NCBI GenBank assembly: GCA_963556695.1
Contig: CAUWAG010000007.1
Span: forward strand, 2,294,001-2,358,000
Reading direction: 5' to 3'
Origin: Anthostomella pinea
Lineage: Eukaryota; Ascomycota; Sordariomycetes; Xylariales; Xylariaceae
DNA length: 64,000 bases
The notes beneath the pieces were generated by a model, which was not told where the DNA came from, ran no database searches, and saw nothing but the letters and a program-made list of their open reading frames with translations. The translations under genes and the position numbers were made by a program. Of this stretch, positions 56,154-64,000 are shown in pieces; within the stretch, counting starts at the first letter, position 1; every line of letters starts with the position of its first letter.

Positions 56154-57656
56154 ATGGCGAGACTCAACATCGAAAACATCAACCAGCACATCGTCGAGGC
56201 CAAGTACGCCGTGCGCGGTGAGCTGGCCGTCAAGTCCGAGGAGTACCGCGCAAAGCTCAAGAAGGGTGAGGGCAAAGACCTGCCCTTCTCCGAGGTCATC
56301 AGCGCCAACATCGGCAACCCCCAGCAGCTCGACCAGAAGCCCATCACCTTCTTCCGCCAGGTGCTCAGTCTGCTCGAGAACCCGAAGCTGTTGGCGCACG
56401 AGGATGTTTTGGTGAAATCCCTGGACTACAAGGTCGATGTGCTGGAGCGCGCCAGATGGTTGTTAAGCAATGTCGGCAGCGTGGGAGCTTACAGTGCCAG
56501 CGCCGGTGTTCCTGCCATCAAGGGCAGCGTAGCCAAGTTCCTCGAGAGTATGTGCCAGTCGTAATCGCCACAGAGAGAATTTCCATTCTAATTGCCTACC
56601 ACAGGAAGAGATGGTTTCAAGGCCGACCCTGCGCACATCTACCTCTCGGCCGGTGCCTCGTCTGGTGTCAACACCCTCCTCCACATCCTCTGCGCCGCTC
56701 CCAACTCCGGCATACTCGTCCCCATCCCGCAATACCCGCTATACACCGCCTCTCTCGCAGTCCTGAACGCCACTTGCGTGCCGTACTACCTCGACGAGGC
56801 CGCCAACTGGGGCACGTCGCTCGCCACCATCAAGGAGGCCTACGAGAGCGCCAAGTCCGCCGGCACTGATGTGCGTGCCATCGTCATCATCAACCCGGGC
56901 AACCCGACGGGCGCCTCACTCTCCGCCGCCGACATCAAGTCCGTGCTGGACTTCGCCGCCCAGGAGAAGCTCGTCGTCATGGCCGACGAGGTGTACCAGA
57001 CCAATGTTTTCGTCGGCGAATTCACCAGCTTCCGACAGGTGCTGCTGGAACAGCAGAAGGAGAAGCCGGGCAAGTACGACTCGGTCGAGCTCGCCTCGCT
57101 GCACTCCATCTCCAAGGGCATGGTCGGCGAGTGCGGACACCGCGGCGGCTACTTCGACCTTATCGGCTTTAAGCCCGAGGTCGAGGAGCAGATCTACAAG
57201 TTCGTCTCGATTACGCTGTGCGCGCCCGTCATCGGCCAGTGCCTCGTGGAGATGATGGTCAACCCACCCAAGAAGGGCGACCCGTCCTTCCCGCTGTACG
57301 AGCAGGAGTTCAGCGGCATCTTCGAGGGCCTCAAGAAGCGCGCCTCGGCGCTGTATGACGCCTTCAAGAAGATGGATGGCGTCGAGTGCGGCGAGCCACA
57401 GGGCTCCATGTACCTGTTCCCGACCATCCACGTGCCGGCCAAGGCGGCCGAGGCCGCGCAGAAAGAGGGCCGCTCCCCGGACGAGTTCTACTGCATGCGC
57501 CTGCTCGAGGCCACCGGCGTCTGCGTCGTGCCCGGCAGCGGCTTTGGCCAGAAGGAGGGCAGCCTGCACTTCCGCACCACGTTCCTGGCGCCGGGAACCG
57601 AGTGGGTGGGCTCCATTACGAAGTTCCACCAGGAATTCATGGACAACTACAGATGA
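56154..57656 (+). CDS. alt1: Alanine aminotransferase (PLP-dependent)
   Basis: Two exons (56154-56547, 56605-57656) with a 57-bp intron give 481 residues. The ATG is in a strong context (CCACCATGG). It transfers the amino group between alanine and 2-oxoglutarate (pyruvate and glutamate), linking carbon and nitrogen metabolism. Fold-type I aminotransferase features: IGNPQQLDQKPITFFRQVL, LSAGASSGVNTLLHIL, INPGNPTGASLS (about 226-237), ADEVYQTNVF, and the PLP lysine in LHSISKGMVGECGHRGGY (about Lys302), a sequence specific to alanine aminotransferases. The C-terminus has GSGFGQKEGSLHFRTTFL. Some homologues have a mitochondrial presequence; here the start chosen gives none, though the upstream frame is open. 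Confidence 0.93.
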
Positions 57657-58120
57657 TCGACTGGTGATATCATTTTGACGTGCAGTTGAGGTGGATGCAT
57701 AGAAACCATGGCGAAGATGACGGAAGTGCTTTTCAGAGAGCGTAGATTTCATGTTCGCTCTACAATGTGCTGGATGACAGCATATAGATTGCTTGGGCGC
57801 GCTGGGGTAGATAGCCCATGTGCTAGATCGGCGTGCGATGGTGCATTAGGTAGATATGGGTGGATGGACGGATAAACATCTGACAAACAAGTCTCCAATC
57901 TGCATCTTACGAAATCATTTAGGCAGCGTATGACATGAGACGGAAGTGGAATCTGGCGTACTCATGGTCATCGTAAACCTTTGGTATTATTGTTACACTT
58001 TTCTATATCACAGAATCGCCCATACAACCGTCTGCCATCACCTCGTACGATTCGAGACGGTAACGGAATCGCGCCTTGCTAAAACCATGGACCCGACGTG
58101 TTGCAGCGGGGTTCCGTACA
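57657..58120. other. Convergent 3' flanks, alanine aminotransferase / rpn7
   Basis: 464 bp holding two 3' UTRs; nothing else is recognised. Confidence 0.55.
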
Positions 58121-59765
58121 CTACGCCCTCTCGCTTCCTCGCAGACGCACGGCCTGGCCGTATTTCTGCAGCTTGGTGATCAGGCCGTCGCCCTGCTTGA
58201 CGACGTCCTGGTACTGCTTGTTCTTGTCGTCGGGCCGGTTCGTCTCGATGACGCCCTTGCCCGTCACGCGGTCGATGGTGCAGGGGATGCGGCCACCGGC
58301 GATGAACTTGGCCAGGTCACTATAGAGAGCAAACTCGTTAGTTGCAGCTCACGAATTATCGTGAAAGGGATAAACGTACCGATCCAAGAAGTCCACCGTG
58401 ACACCAAAGTCATTGGCCATGCTCTCGAGACCCACAACACGGTAGCTCTGCAGCAGCTGCTGGTAGGCGCGCAGGCGCATCTCGCGGATGAACCAGCTGC
58501 GGTGCTCGAACAGGTAGCGGTCCTGCGTCAGGAACTGCTCCTCGACGAGGGCCAGAGCCCCGAAAAACAGCTTGTAGTTGCCGTTGTAAAGGCTGTTGAC
58601 GAGCTGCGCCAGCGACGAGAAGTCGACGGCCATCTCGGCATCGGGTTGCTCAATGCCGGTGCCCAGGGTCGTCAGGTTGACGGCCGTGGTGGCCTTGGTC
58701 GGCGCCTTCGGAGTGACGGTGTCCTTAGCATCCTTCATCTCGGCGTCTTCGGCACCTGGCCCGGCGGAGATGGCCCCCGATAGCGCGAGCAGCTTGTCCT
58801 CGCCATCGGCGCCTAGGATGGCCTTGATCTCTGGCGCGTCTACCACCTTGCTCTTGAAGTCTACCCGCTTCAGCGACACGGAGCCGGCGAGCACAGAGTA
58901 GACGACTAGGTTCGAGTAGGTGCACAACTCGTAGCTGGTGAAGGTCGAGAGGGAGTCGAGGAGCAGGGGCGCGGCGAGGTTGTAGGAACGGACGGTCAGG
59001 AGGTGTAGGCCCTCGTAGGCCTTGAGACGGTTGCGGCGGTCCCAATCACCGCCGCTGTCGACGAGCGTCTTGGCGCGGGCCACCTGCTTCTGGACGAGAA
59101 TCTTCTCGCCGTAGAATAGTCCCATGCGGATCATGGCCAGCACAAGGTCGATCTTGGTGCCCAGGATGCCGGTCTTCTCGAAGACGTCCTCGTAGGCTGC
59201 TATCGCCTTGTCCTGTGGAAGGTGTAAGCAAGATTGCCAACTCGCACAGCTGGTGCATAGTTGAGATGTAGAGAGTATCGACTCAACGAACCTTGTCACC
59301 GATCCTGGCGAAGAACTCAGCGCGCTTCCCCTTCGCACCCATGATCTCGGTATCGCCGGCCTTCTCGACGGCCTCGTCCTCCTCTTTCTGGATATCCTCT
59401 AGCTCCTTATCGTTCTCGGCCTTGAGCTTCTGGTAGACGTCCTCATCCCACGGCAGGCTCGCACCCGACGTCGAGCCCTTGGCCACCATGCCTGCGGCGC
59501 TCTGTTTCCGGCCGATGCCCTTCTGCTGCGCGGACGCTGCTGCTGCTGCTGACGATGTGGTCTCGCCGGCTGAGTTTAGAATGCCCTCGGTGGGGTGGGC
59601 GAGGTACTTGTACAGCGGGGCCATCTTGTGCTCGCTGATGGCATCTTGTAAGCTCTTGACGGAGGCTTGCTGGGCGGGTCGTGTGGCGTAGGAGTTCGTG
59701 AGGGTGAAGACGTGCTGCGACAGAGGTAGCAGCGGCCATTTCGCGTACTGCGGATCGGAGCCCAT
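58121..59765 (-). CDS. rpn7: 26S proteasome lid subunit Rpn7 (PSMD6)
   Basis: Three exons, 59765-59292, 59212-58380 and 58319-58121, give 501 residues; introns are 79 and 60 bp. Rpn7 is a PCI-domain subunit of the proteasome lid. Identifying stretches: MGSDPQYAKWPLLPLSQHVF at the start, HKMAPLYKYLAHP, FEKTGILGTKIDLVLAMIRM in the helical repeats, and the PCI region (about 330-460) with LFEHRSWFIREMRLRAYQQL and GVTVDFLDRDLAKFIAGGRI, ending in a basic AVRLRGSERA. It is longer than yeast Rpn7 (429) because of Ala/Ser-rich (about 70-100) and charged (about 275-310) inserts. It is divergent from the cap methyltransferase gene, 529 bp between starts. Confidence 0.94.
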
Positions 59766-60294
59766 TTTCACTGTTGTTGTTGGTTTCACTATACGTGAAA
59801 CGAGAGGATCCTTTGGTGGTTGAAGTTCCGTGAGACAATGGTTTTGAGGAGATCGGACGTGGTGAAGTCGGGTCGCTGTCGAGATGGGCTGGGTAGTTGT
59901 TGATGATGAAGCAAGCTCCAGGTTCTTGGAGCTCTTGTTTGCCAGGCGGATCGGAAGCAGCAGCTGCAGCCAGGCCACCAGCGATGGACGTAACTGCTCG
60001 GTGATCCGGGACCAATCAGAGCCCGCCTCCGATCAGTTGTGGAGCTGCTTGAGCCGCAGGTACGTACCTGCCCTTTTACCCAGGGGGGTTTACATGCCCA
60101 AGCTCCTTCCTTTACGACCTTGACATTCATTGAAAGCATCTCTCACCAATCCATCCTCCCGAACATATTATAACACCTCGTCACGCCAATCGAACCTCAG
60201 GATTATATTCCATTCTACGGGTAATTACATGACTAGCAACCACTGAAAAAAATCGCAATTCCCAGGCCACAGCTTCCTTTGTCACTTGCCCACA
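59766..60294. promoter_or_regulatory. Divergent promoter, rpn7 / abd1
   Basis: 529 bp shared by two housekeeping genes. No exact match to the Rpn4 proteasome-box consensus was recognised. A TATTATAACACC stretch lies near 60166. Confidence 0.5.
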
Positions 60295-61848
60295 ATGGCA
60301 GGCGACGCTACCGAGGAGCAGCCCCAGCCTTTCGACGCAAAGCGCCTCGACTCAGCCAAGAGACGCAAGCACTCCGACTCCCCCATCGCCAACGGCGGTA
60401 GCAGCAGCAACAGAGGCAACTCCCGCGGGGATGACAGCCATAACAGAAACGGCAAGAAGCCAAGCTTACACGACGAGGGCGAGTACCCTCAGCCTTTCGA
60501 CGCCAAGAAACTCGAACCAGCCAAGAAGCGACAGCGTTCAACGTCGCCCTCTGACGCGCCACGCAGGCAAAAGCGCCCCGGCCAGCGCGCGCGTATCTCC
60601 AACTCCGAGGCAGCATCCATACGGCAACGGGCGGAGCAGCGGGAGCGTGAAGCGGCGGCCAGCATCGGGGCGGCCGTGGCGCAGGGCGGGGGCCCGGGAG
60701 GACTGAGAGGCATCAATGAGATCGTGCGCGAGCACTACAATGCCGTGCCGGAGCGGGGTCGCGACTGGCGCAAGACGGGTTCGCGCATCAAGGGCCTGCG
60801 TGTGTTCAACAATTGGGTCAAGAGCACGCTGATCCAGAAATTCTCGCCCGACGAGGACCACACGCCGGGTGCGCACGAGCGGGGTCGCGACATGGCTGGG
60901 GAACGCGGCCACGAGCTGCTCGTGCTTGACATTGGGTGCGGCAAGGGCGGCGACTTGGGGAAGTGGCAGCAGGCGCCGCATCGCGTGCAGCTGTACGTCG
61001 GGCTGGACCCCGCCGACGTGTCCATCGACCAGGCCAAGGAGCGGTTCCGAAGCATGGGAAGCCATGGCGGTGGCGGGCGTGGTGGTCGGGGCGGTCACCG
61101 GGGTGGTCGACAGCAGCAGCATCTGTTCGACGGGCGGTTCTACGCCAAGGACTGCTTCGGCGAGTCGATTGGCGATATCGATGTTATACAACAGGTTGGG
61201 TTCGACCCCACGCCAATGGGAAGGAGCGGCTTCGACATCGTCAGCATGATGTTTTGCATGCACTACGCGTTTGAGAGCGAAGAGAAGGCTCGTATGATGC
61301 TGCAAAACGTATCTAGCTCGTTGAAGAAGGGTGGACGCTTCCTGGGGTGCATCCCTAACTCCGACGTTATCGGTGACCGGGTAACCAAGTTCAACGAGCG
61401 CGCTGCGGCGAAGAAGAAGAAGAGCGAGTCCACCGAGGAAGCCGCTCCCTCGACCGAAGAGAAAGAAGAGGGAGAGGCCGAAGATACAGCTGAGTGGGGC
61501 AACGAGCTGTACCGCGTCAGATTCCCCGGCAAGACACCCGAAGACGGCATCTTCAGACCGCCTTTCGGCTGGAAGTACAGCTTCTTCCTCGACGAGGCGG
61601 TCGAGGAGGTGCCCGAGTATGTGGTTCCCTGGGAGGCATTCAGAGCTATTGCCGAAGACTACAACCTAGAGCTGCAGTATCATCAAAGCTTCCGTGATAT
61701 ATGGGAGACGGAGAAGGACGACCATATACTGGGACCCTTGAGCGAGCGCATGGGTGTTCGCGAGCGAGGCAGAGGGCCGTTGTTGGTATCCCCTGAGGAG
61801 ATGGAGGTTGCCAACTTTTACGTGGCATTCTGCTTCTATAAAGTTTAG
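60295..61848 (+). CDS. abd1: mRNA cap (guanine-N7) methyltransferase Abd1
   Basis: A single exon of 517 residues from the ATG at 60295 (context CACAATGGC). It transfers a methyl group from SAM to the cap guanine of nascent nuclear mRNA. The first about 135 residues are basic and disordered and contain the unit PQPFDAKRL/PQPFDAKKL twice (about 10-18, 65-73). The catalytic domain starts near REHYNAVPERGRDWRKTGSR, then RVFNNWVKSTLIQKF. The SAM motif I is LVLDIGCGKGGDLGKW (about 209-224), followed by LYVGLDPADVSIDQAKERF, FDIVSMMFCMHYAFES and GGRFLGCIPNSDVI. A Gly/Arg/His-rich insert (GGGGRGGRGGHRGGRQQQH) interrupts the domain after AKERFRSM. The end (EMEVANFYVAFCFYKV) is typical. Confidence 0.96.
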   Translation: MAGDATEEQPQPFDAKRLDSAKRRKHSDSPIANGGSSSNRGNSRGDDSHNRNGKKPSLHDEGEYPQPFDAKKLEPAKKRQRSTSPSDAPRRQKRPGQRARISNSEAASIRQRAEQREREAAASIGAAVAQGGGPGGLRGINEIVREHYNAVPERGRDWRKTGSRIKGLRVFNNWVKSTLIQKFSPDEDHTPGAHERGRDMAGERGHELLVLDIGCGKGGDLGKWQQAPHRVQLYVGLDPADVSIDQAKERFRSMGSHGGGGRGGRGGHRGGRQQQHLFDGRFYAKDCFGESIGDIDVIQQVGFDPTPMGRSGFDIVSMMFCMHYAFESEEKARMMLQNVSSSLKKGGRFLGCIPNSDVIGDRVTKFNERAAAKKKKSESTEEAAPSTEEKEEGEAEDTAEWGNELYRVRFPGKTPEDGIFRPPFGWKYSFFLDEAVEEVPEYVVPWEAFRAIAEDYNLELQYHQSFRDIWETEKDDHILGPLSERMGVRERGRGPLLVSPEEMEVANFYVAFCFYKV

Positions 61849-62296
61849 ATCTCCTTTGCTCGGGGACTGCGCTTTCACCCAAAGGACGACATCAATTGTA
61901 TACTATCGCCTGGTCATATTCGCAAGCAATTGGTAAGGGCGCGAAGAATTCTGAACACCATTCACGTGCTTTGGGTGAGGTTCTTTGGACGGTAAGTTGA
62001 TGTTTCAACTATGACCTCCGTCTAAACATGTGCTCACATGGTCTGTGCACATGGTTAAACTCCAACTAGGAACCCACCCACCGTCATTTGTTGGACTGCT
62101 TGACCCCCAGGATTCAACAAAAACTTGCGATCATCACACATTCTACATCCCAACCTTGACCTGACGCATCCTTTTTCCTTCGTGGGCAGGTTCGCTGACT
62201 TCCATAAAGAAGAAGTCTGCCCCTTTCGCGGCGGTTCGCTGGCTGCAAACAAACACCTGCGAAATCTCAGTGCCCACCCCACCGCCCTCGACCTCC
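61849..62296. other. abd1 3' flank and leader of the downstream gene
   Basis: 448 bp. The frame of the downstream gene is open from 62165 but has no ATG before 62297. No other feature is seen. Confidence 0.5.
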
Positions 62297-63598
62297 ATGT
62301 CGCCAAGGTTAAGCGCAACCGTGGGCCGCAACCGCAGGTCCGGCTCATCTGCCACCCTTTCTTCGGCGACATCATCAGCAACAAACAGCTCGCTGCCATC
62401 GACCCTCATTTATACACCCGGCACCTCACGCATATCTTCCAACACCAACCAGCTGGCGCCTGTGCCCGCCTCTCTCGGCCCACAGCCTGTCACCTCGCTG
62501 AGTGTCACATCGTGGAGAACTCCATGCCCCGTGATTGGCCAGTTCGCAGCCGCAGACAAAGGCATTGTTGCAGCGAGCTCTGACGGTCTCATCTGCTTCA
62601 AGCGGGTGCGAGATCATGCTTCCCAACCTTAGACCGAGCCCCAGTCATTTCCCAGTACGCCAGCCGCGATACTGGACAACTCCTCCGTATCTGGCCTAGC
62701 GATCTTCTCTGACAGACAAGGCAAATTTGTGAACGTATACTGCGTGTCGCGCGGTATACTGCACTCCTTCTATCGCCCAGAGCAGGATGATACGTCTCAC
62801 TCCTTTTCGGTTGATCCCGCCCCACCACTGCAAAATCACATGGTTAGCGGCACGCCGGCCGTTGCGAAGGCCTACACCTCTCATCGCGAGTCAGATCACT
62901 GGTGTCTGATCGTTCCATGTCAATCTGGCGGTCTGCTATACACCTGGACAAAGAGCCGTTCATCGCAAGTTTCGTCATACGGTCATACTAATCGAGTACC
63001 ACATCAGGCCTGGGACCCCGTAGAGCATGTTGCAAACGATCTGGGCATTATCTCAGCAGTCTCTGTCATAGAGACATACACCGAGAGGGTCATCTACCGC
63101 GGGGGTAAGGACACAGCCTTCGTGGCAGTCTTGATTGCGAGCGGCCGTCTGCACACCATCGAGGGACCTTCCGTGGAGGAATCAACTGGAAATATCTACG
63201 GCCCCAGCCGAAAAACGAAATGGCAGGTCAAGACTTCCACCAGAATCCACCATCCAGGCGAGGTGACCGGCAACCCTAAACTCATCAGCAACGCAAAGCG
63301 GCAGCTGGATGTCCTTGTGCCTTCGGCAGAAGGGGGTATATTCTACTTCGTACGGACACCATCTAGCCTGAACGAGTGGCATATGATCGGCCGCATCCAA
63401 TTTCCCCGGAGCATGCCACTGGCGACATGTCTATCATTCGCCCGTGAGAGCGGCCGTCCTGACTACGACGTCGTCAAACTCCGTGCTTTCGTCCAGAGTG
63501 GAGGCCAACTCTTCCAAATCCTCACGAACGAAGGTGGAGCCCCTTGGTTGGGCTCCAGTCTCAAGCCAATTCTTGGCCCTGGTCCATTCCTCGATTGA
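62297..63598 (+). pseudogene. Predicted beta-propeller-like protein with in-frame amber codon
   Basis: One frame runs from the ATG at 62297 to the TGA at 63596-63598, broken only by TAG at 62630-62632 (SQP*TEPQSFPSTP). A single transition from TGG or CAG would explain it. The N-terminal part is Ser/Thr-rich (MSPRLSATVGRNRRSGSSAT). The rest has repeated beta-strand-like blocks (GIVAASSDGLICF, VNVYCVSRGILHSFY, LDVLVPSAEGGIFYFVR, EWHMIGRIQFPRSMP, LRAFVQSGGQLFQIL), suggesting a lectin-like or WD-unlike propeller. I cannot name the family. No signal peptide is obvious. It may be a recent nonsense allele, a readthrough gene, or spliced unusually. Confidence 0.5.
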
Positions 63599-64000
63599 AC
63601 GAAGGGGGAATAGCAAATGATGATGATGATGACGGGCTGAACACGATGAGGTGGCGGCGAGGAGGAAAGAGGTGTTTTGCTAATGTCATACCGGGGCTAG
63701 GTACACTGGACTCGCGATTGTTGCCGTCCTCACCTCATTCGGGGTGCTGTGTAGTGCTTTGGCACTCTTGATGATGTATTTCATAAATGTTCTGAGACGA
63801 GCAACATTGGTATTTAATCAAAGAATTAGAAGATGACATCTTCAAAGAGCAGGCCGGAAGACTCCCTGTCCCGTGCGGCTCTGGTCGACATTCGGGACCG
63901 TTATCGGCCGCAACTCGTTGCCCAATGCCGTGAACTGTTATGGTCAGGCTGCTGATCATCATGACTCTGGCCAGTGTGCAGGGCGCTGGAAGTCCTGGAC
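63599..64000. other. 3' flank to window end
   Basis: 402 bp. A GATGAT run lies at 63618-63632. A minus-strand 75-codon ORF (63735-63962) has no recognisable features. Confidence 0.4.

Noticed and set aside
56916..57752. 278-codon ORF antisense to alanine aminotransferase
   Set aside because: Shadow of a GC-biased coding frame; the sense strand has clear aminotransferase motifs.
62606..62644. 39-nt GT-AG segment that would remove the TAG at 62630 and keep frame
   Set aside because: It is shorter than any normal fungal intron in the window (49 bp or more) and has no CTRAC-like branch site. Kept only as a test for RNA-seq.
1084..63598. Idea of a ubiquitin-system gene cluster (vps27, doa4, HECT ligase, rpn7)
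   Set aside because: Only vps27 and doa4 are adjacent; the others are 8-50 kb away among unrelated housekeeping genes.

Overview
The window is nuclear DNA of a filamentous ascomycete (Pezizomycotina, most likely Sordariomycetes). Genes carry short GT-AG introns (about 49-200 bp) with CTRAC-like branch sites. Conserved single-copy genes lie on both strands with no operons. Mobile DNA includes a Tad/I-like LINE, solo LTRs and a MITE. The substitutions that break the LINE, and an AT-rich island, look like repeat-induced point mutation (RIP). All exon models were assembled by hand from splice sites and frame continuity. In every gene called intact the exons sum to a multiple of three.

Layout. 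1-23.6 kb is a housekeeping block: the N-terminus of Hbs1 (-), the ESCRT-0 subunit Vps27 (-) head to head with the Doa4/Ubp4 deubiquitinase (+), a long-chain acyl-CoA synthetase (-), chaperonin subunit CCT5 (+), an AZUL+HECT (UBE3A-like) ubiquitin ligase (-), and the ribosome-biogenesis factor Rei1 (+).

23.6-41 kb is accessory. It holds a solo LTR, a broken DUF6594 membrane-protein gene, a C2H2-plus-two-retropepsin-like-domain gene with a detached C-terminal tail, an FAD monooxygenase with a GC-AG intron, a 4.8-kb Tad-like LINE full of stop codons, a 12-copy 8-bp satellite, an unrecognised 251-residue gene, and a 100-bp 5'-truncated LINE copy with a 15-bp target-site duplication.

41-51.9 kb returns to conserved genes: MsrB (-), the Arf-GAP Age2 (+), the Qc-SNARE Sft1 (-), a broken GNAT acetyltransferase (+), a 3-kb gene-poor gap, then the actin-binding protein Ysc84/Lsb3 (+). 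52.4-54.8 kb is an AT-rich transposon graveyard with two well-supported solo LTRs, one weaker LTR candidate and a MITE. 56.1-63.6 kb carries alanine aminotransferase (+), the proteasome lid subunit Rpn7 (-) divergent from the mRNA cap methyltransferase Abd1 (+), and a predicted beta-propeller-like gene with an in-frame amber codon (+).

Functional links. Vps27 and Doa4 act at successive steps of ubiquitin-dependent multivesicular-body sorting and share one 1.26-kb intergenic region. The HECT ligase and Rpn7 belong to the wider ubiquitin-proteasome system but are far apart, and I treat that as coincidence. No defined secondary-metabolite cluster, CRISPR, tRNA or rRNA was found.
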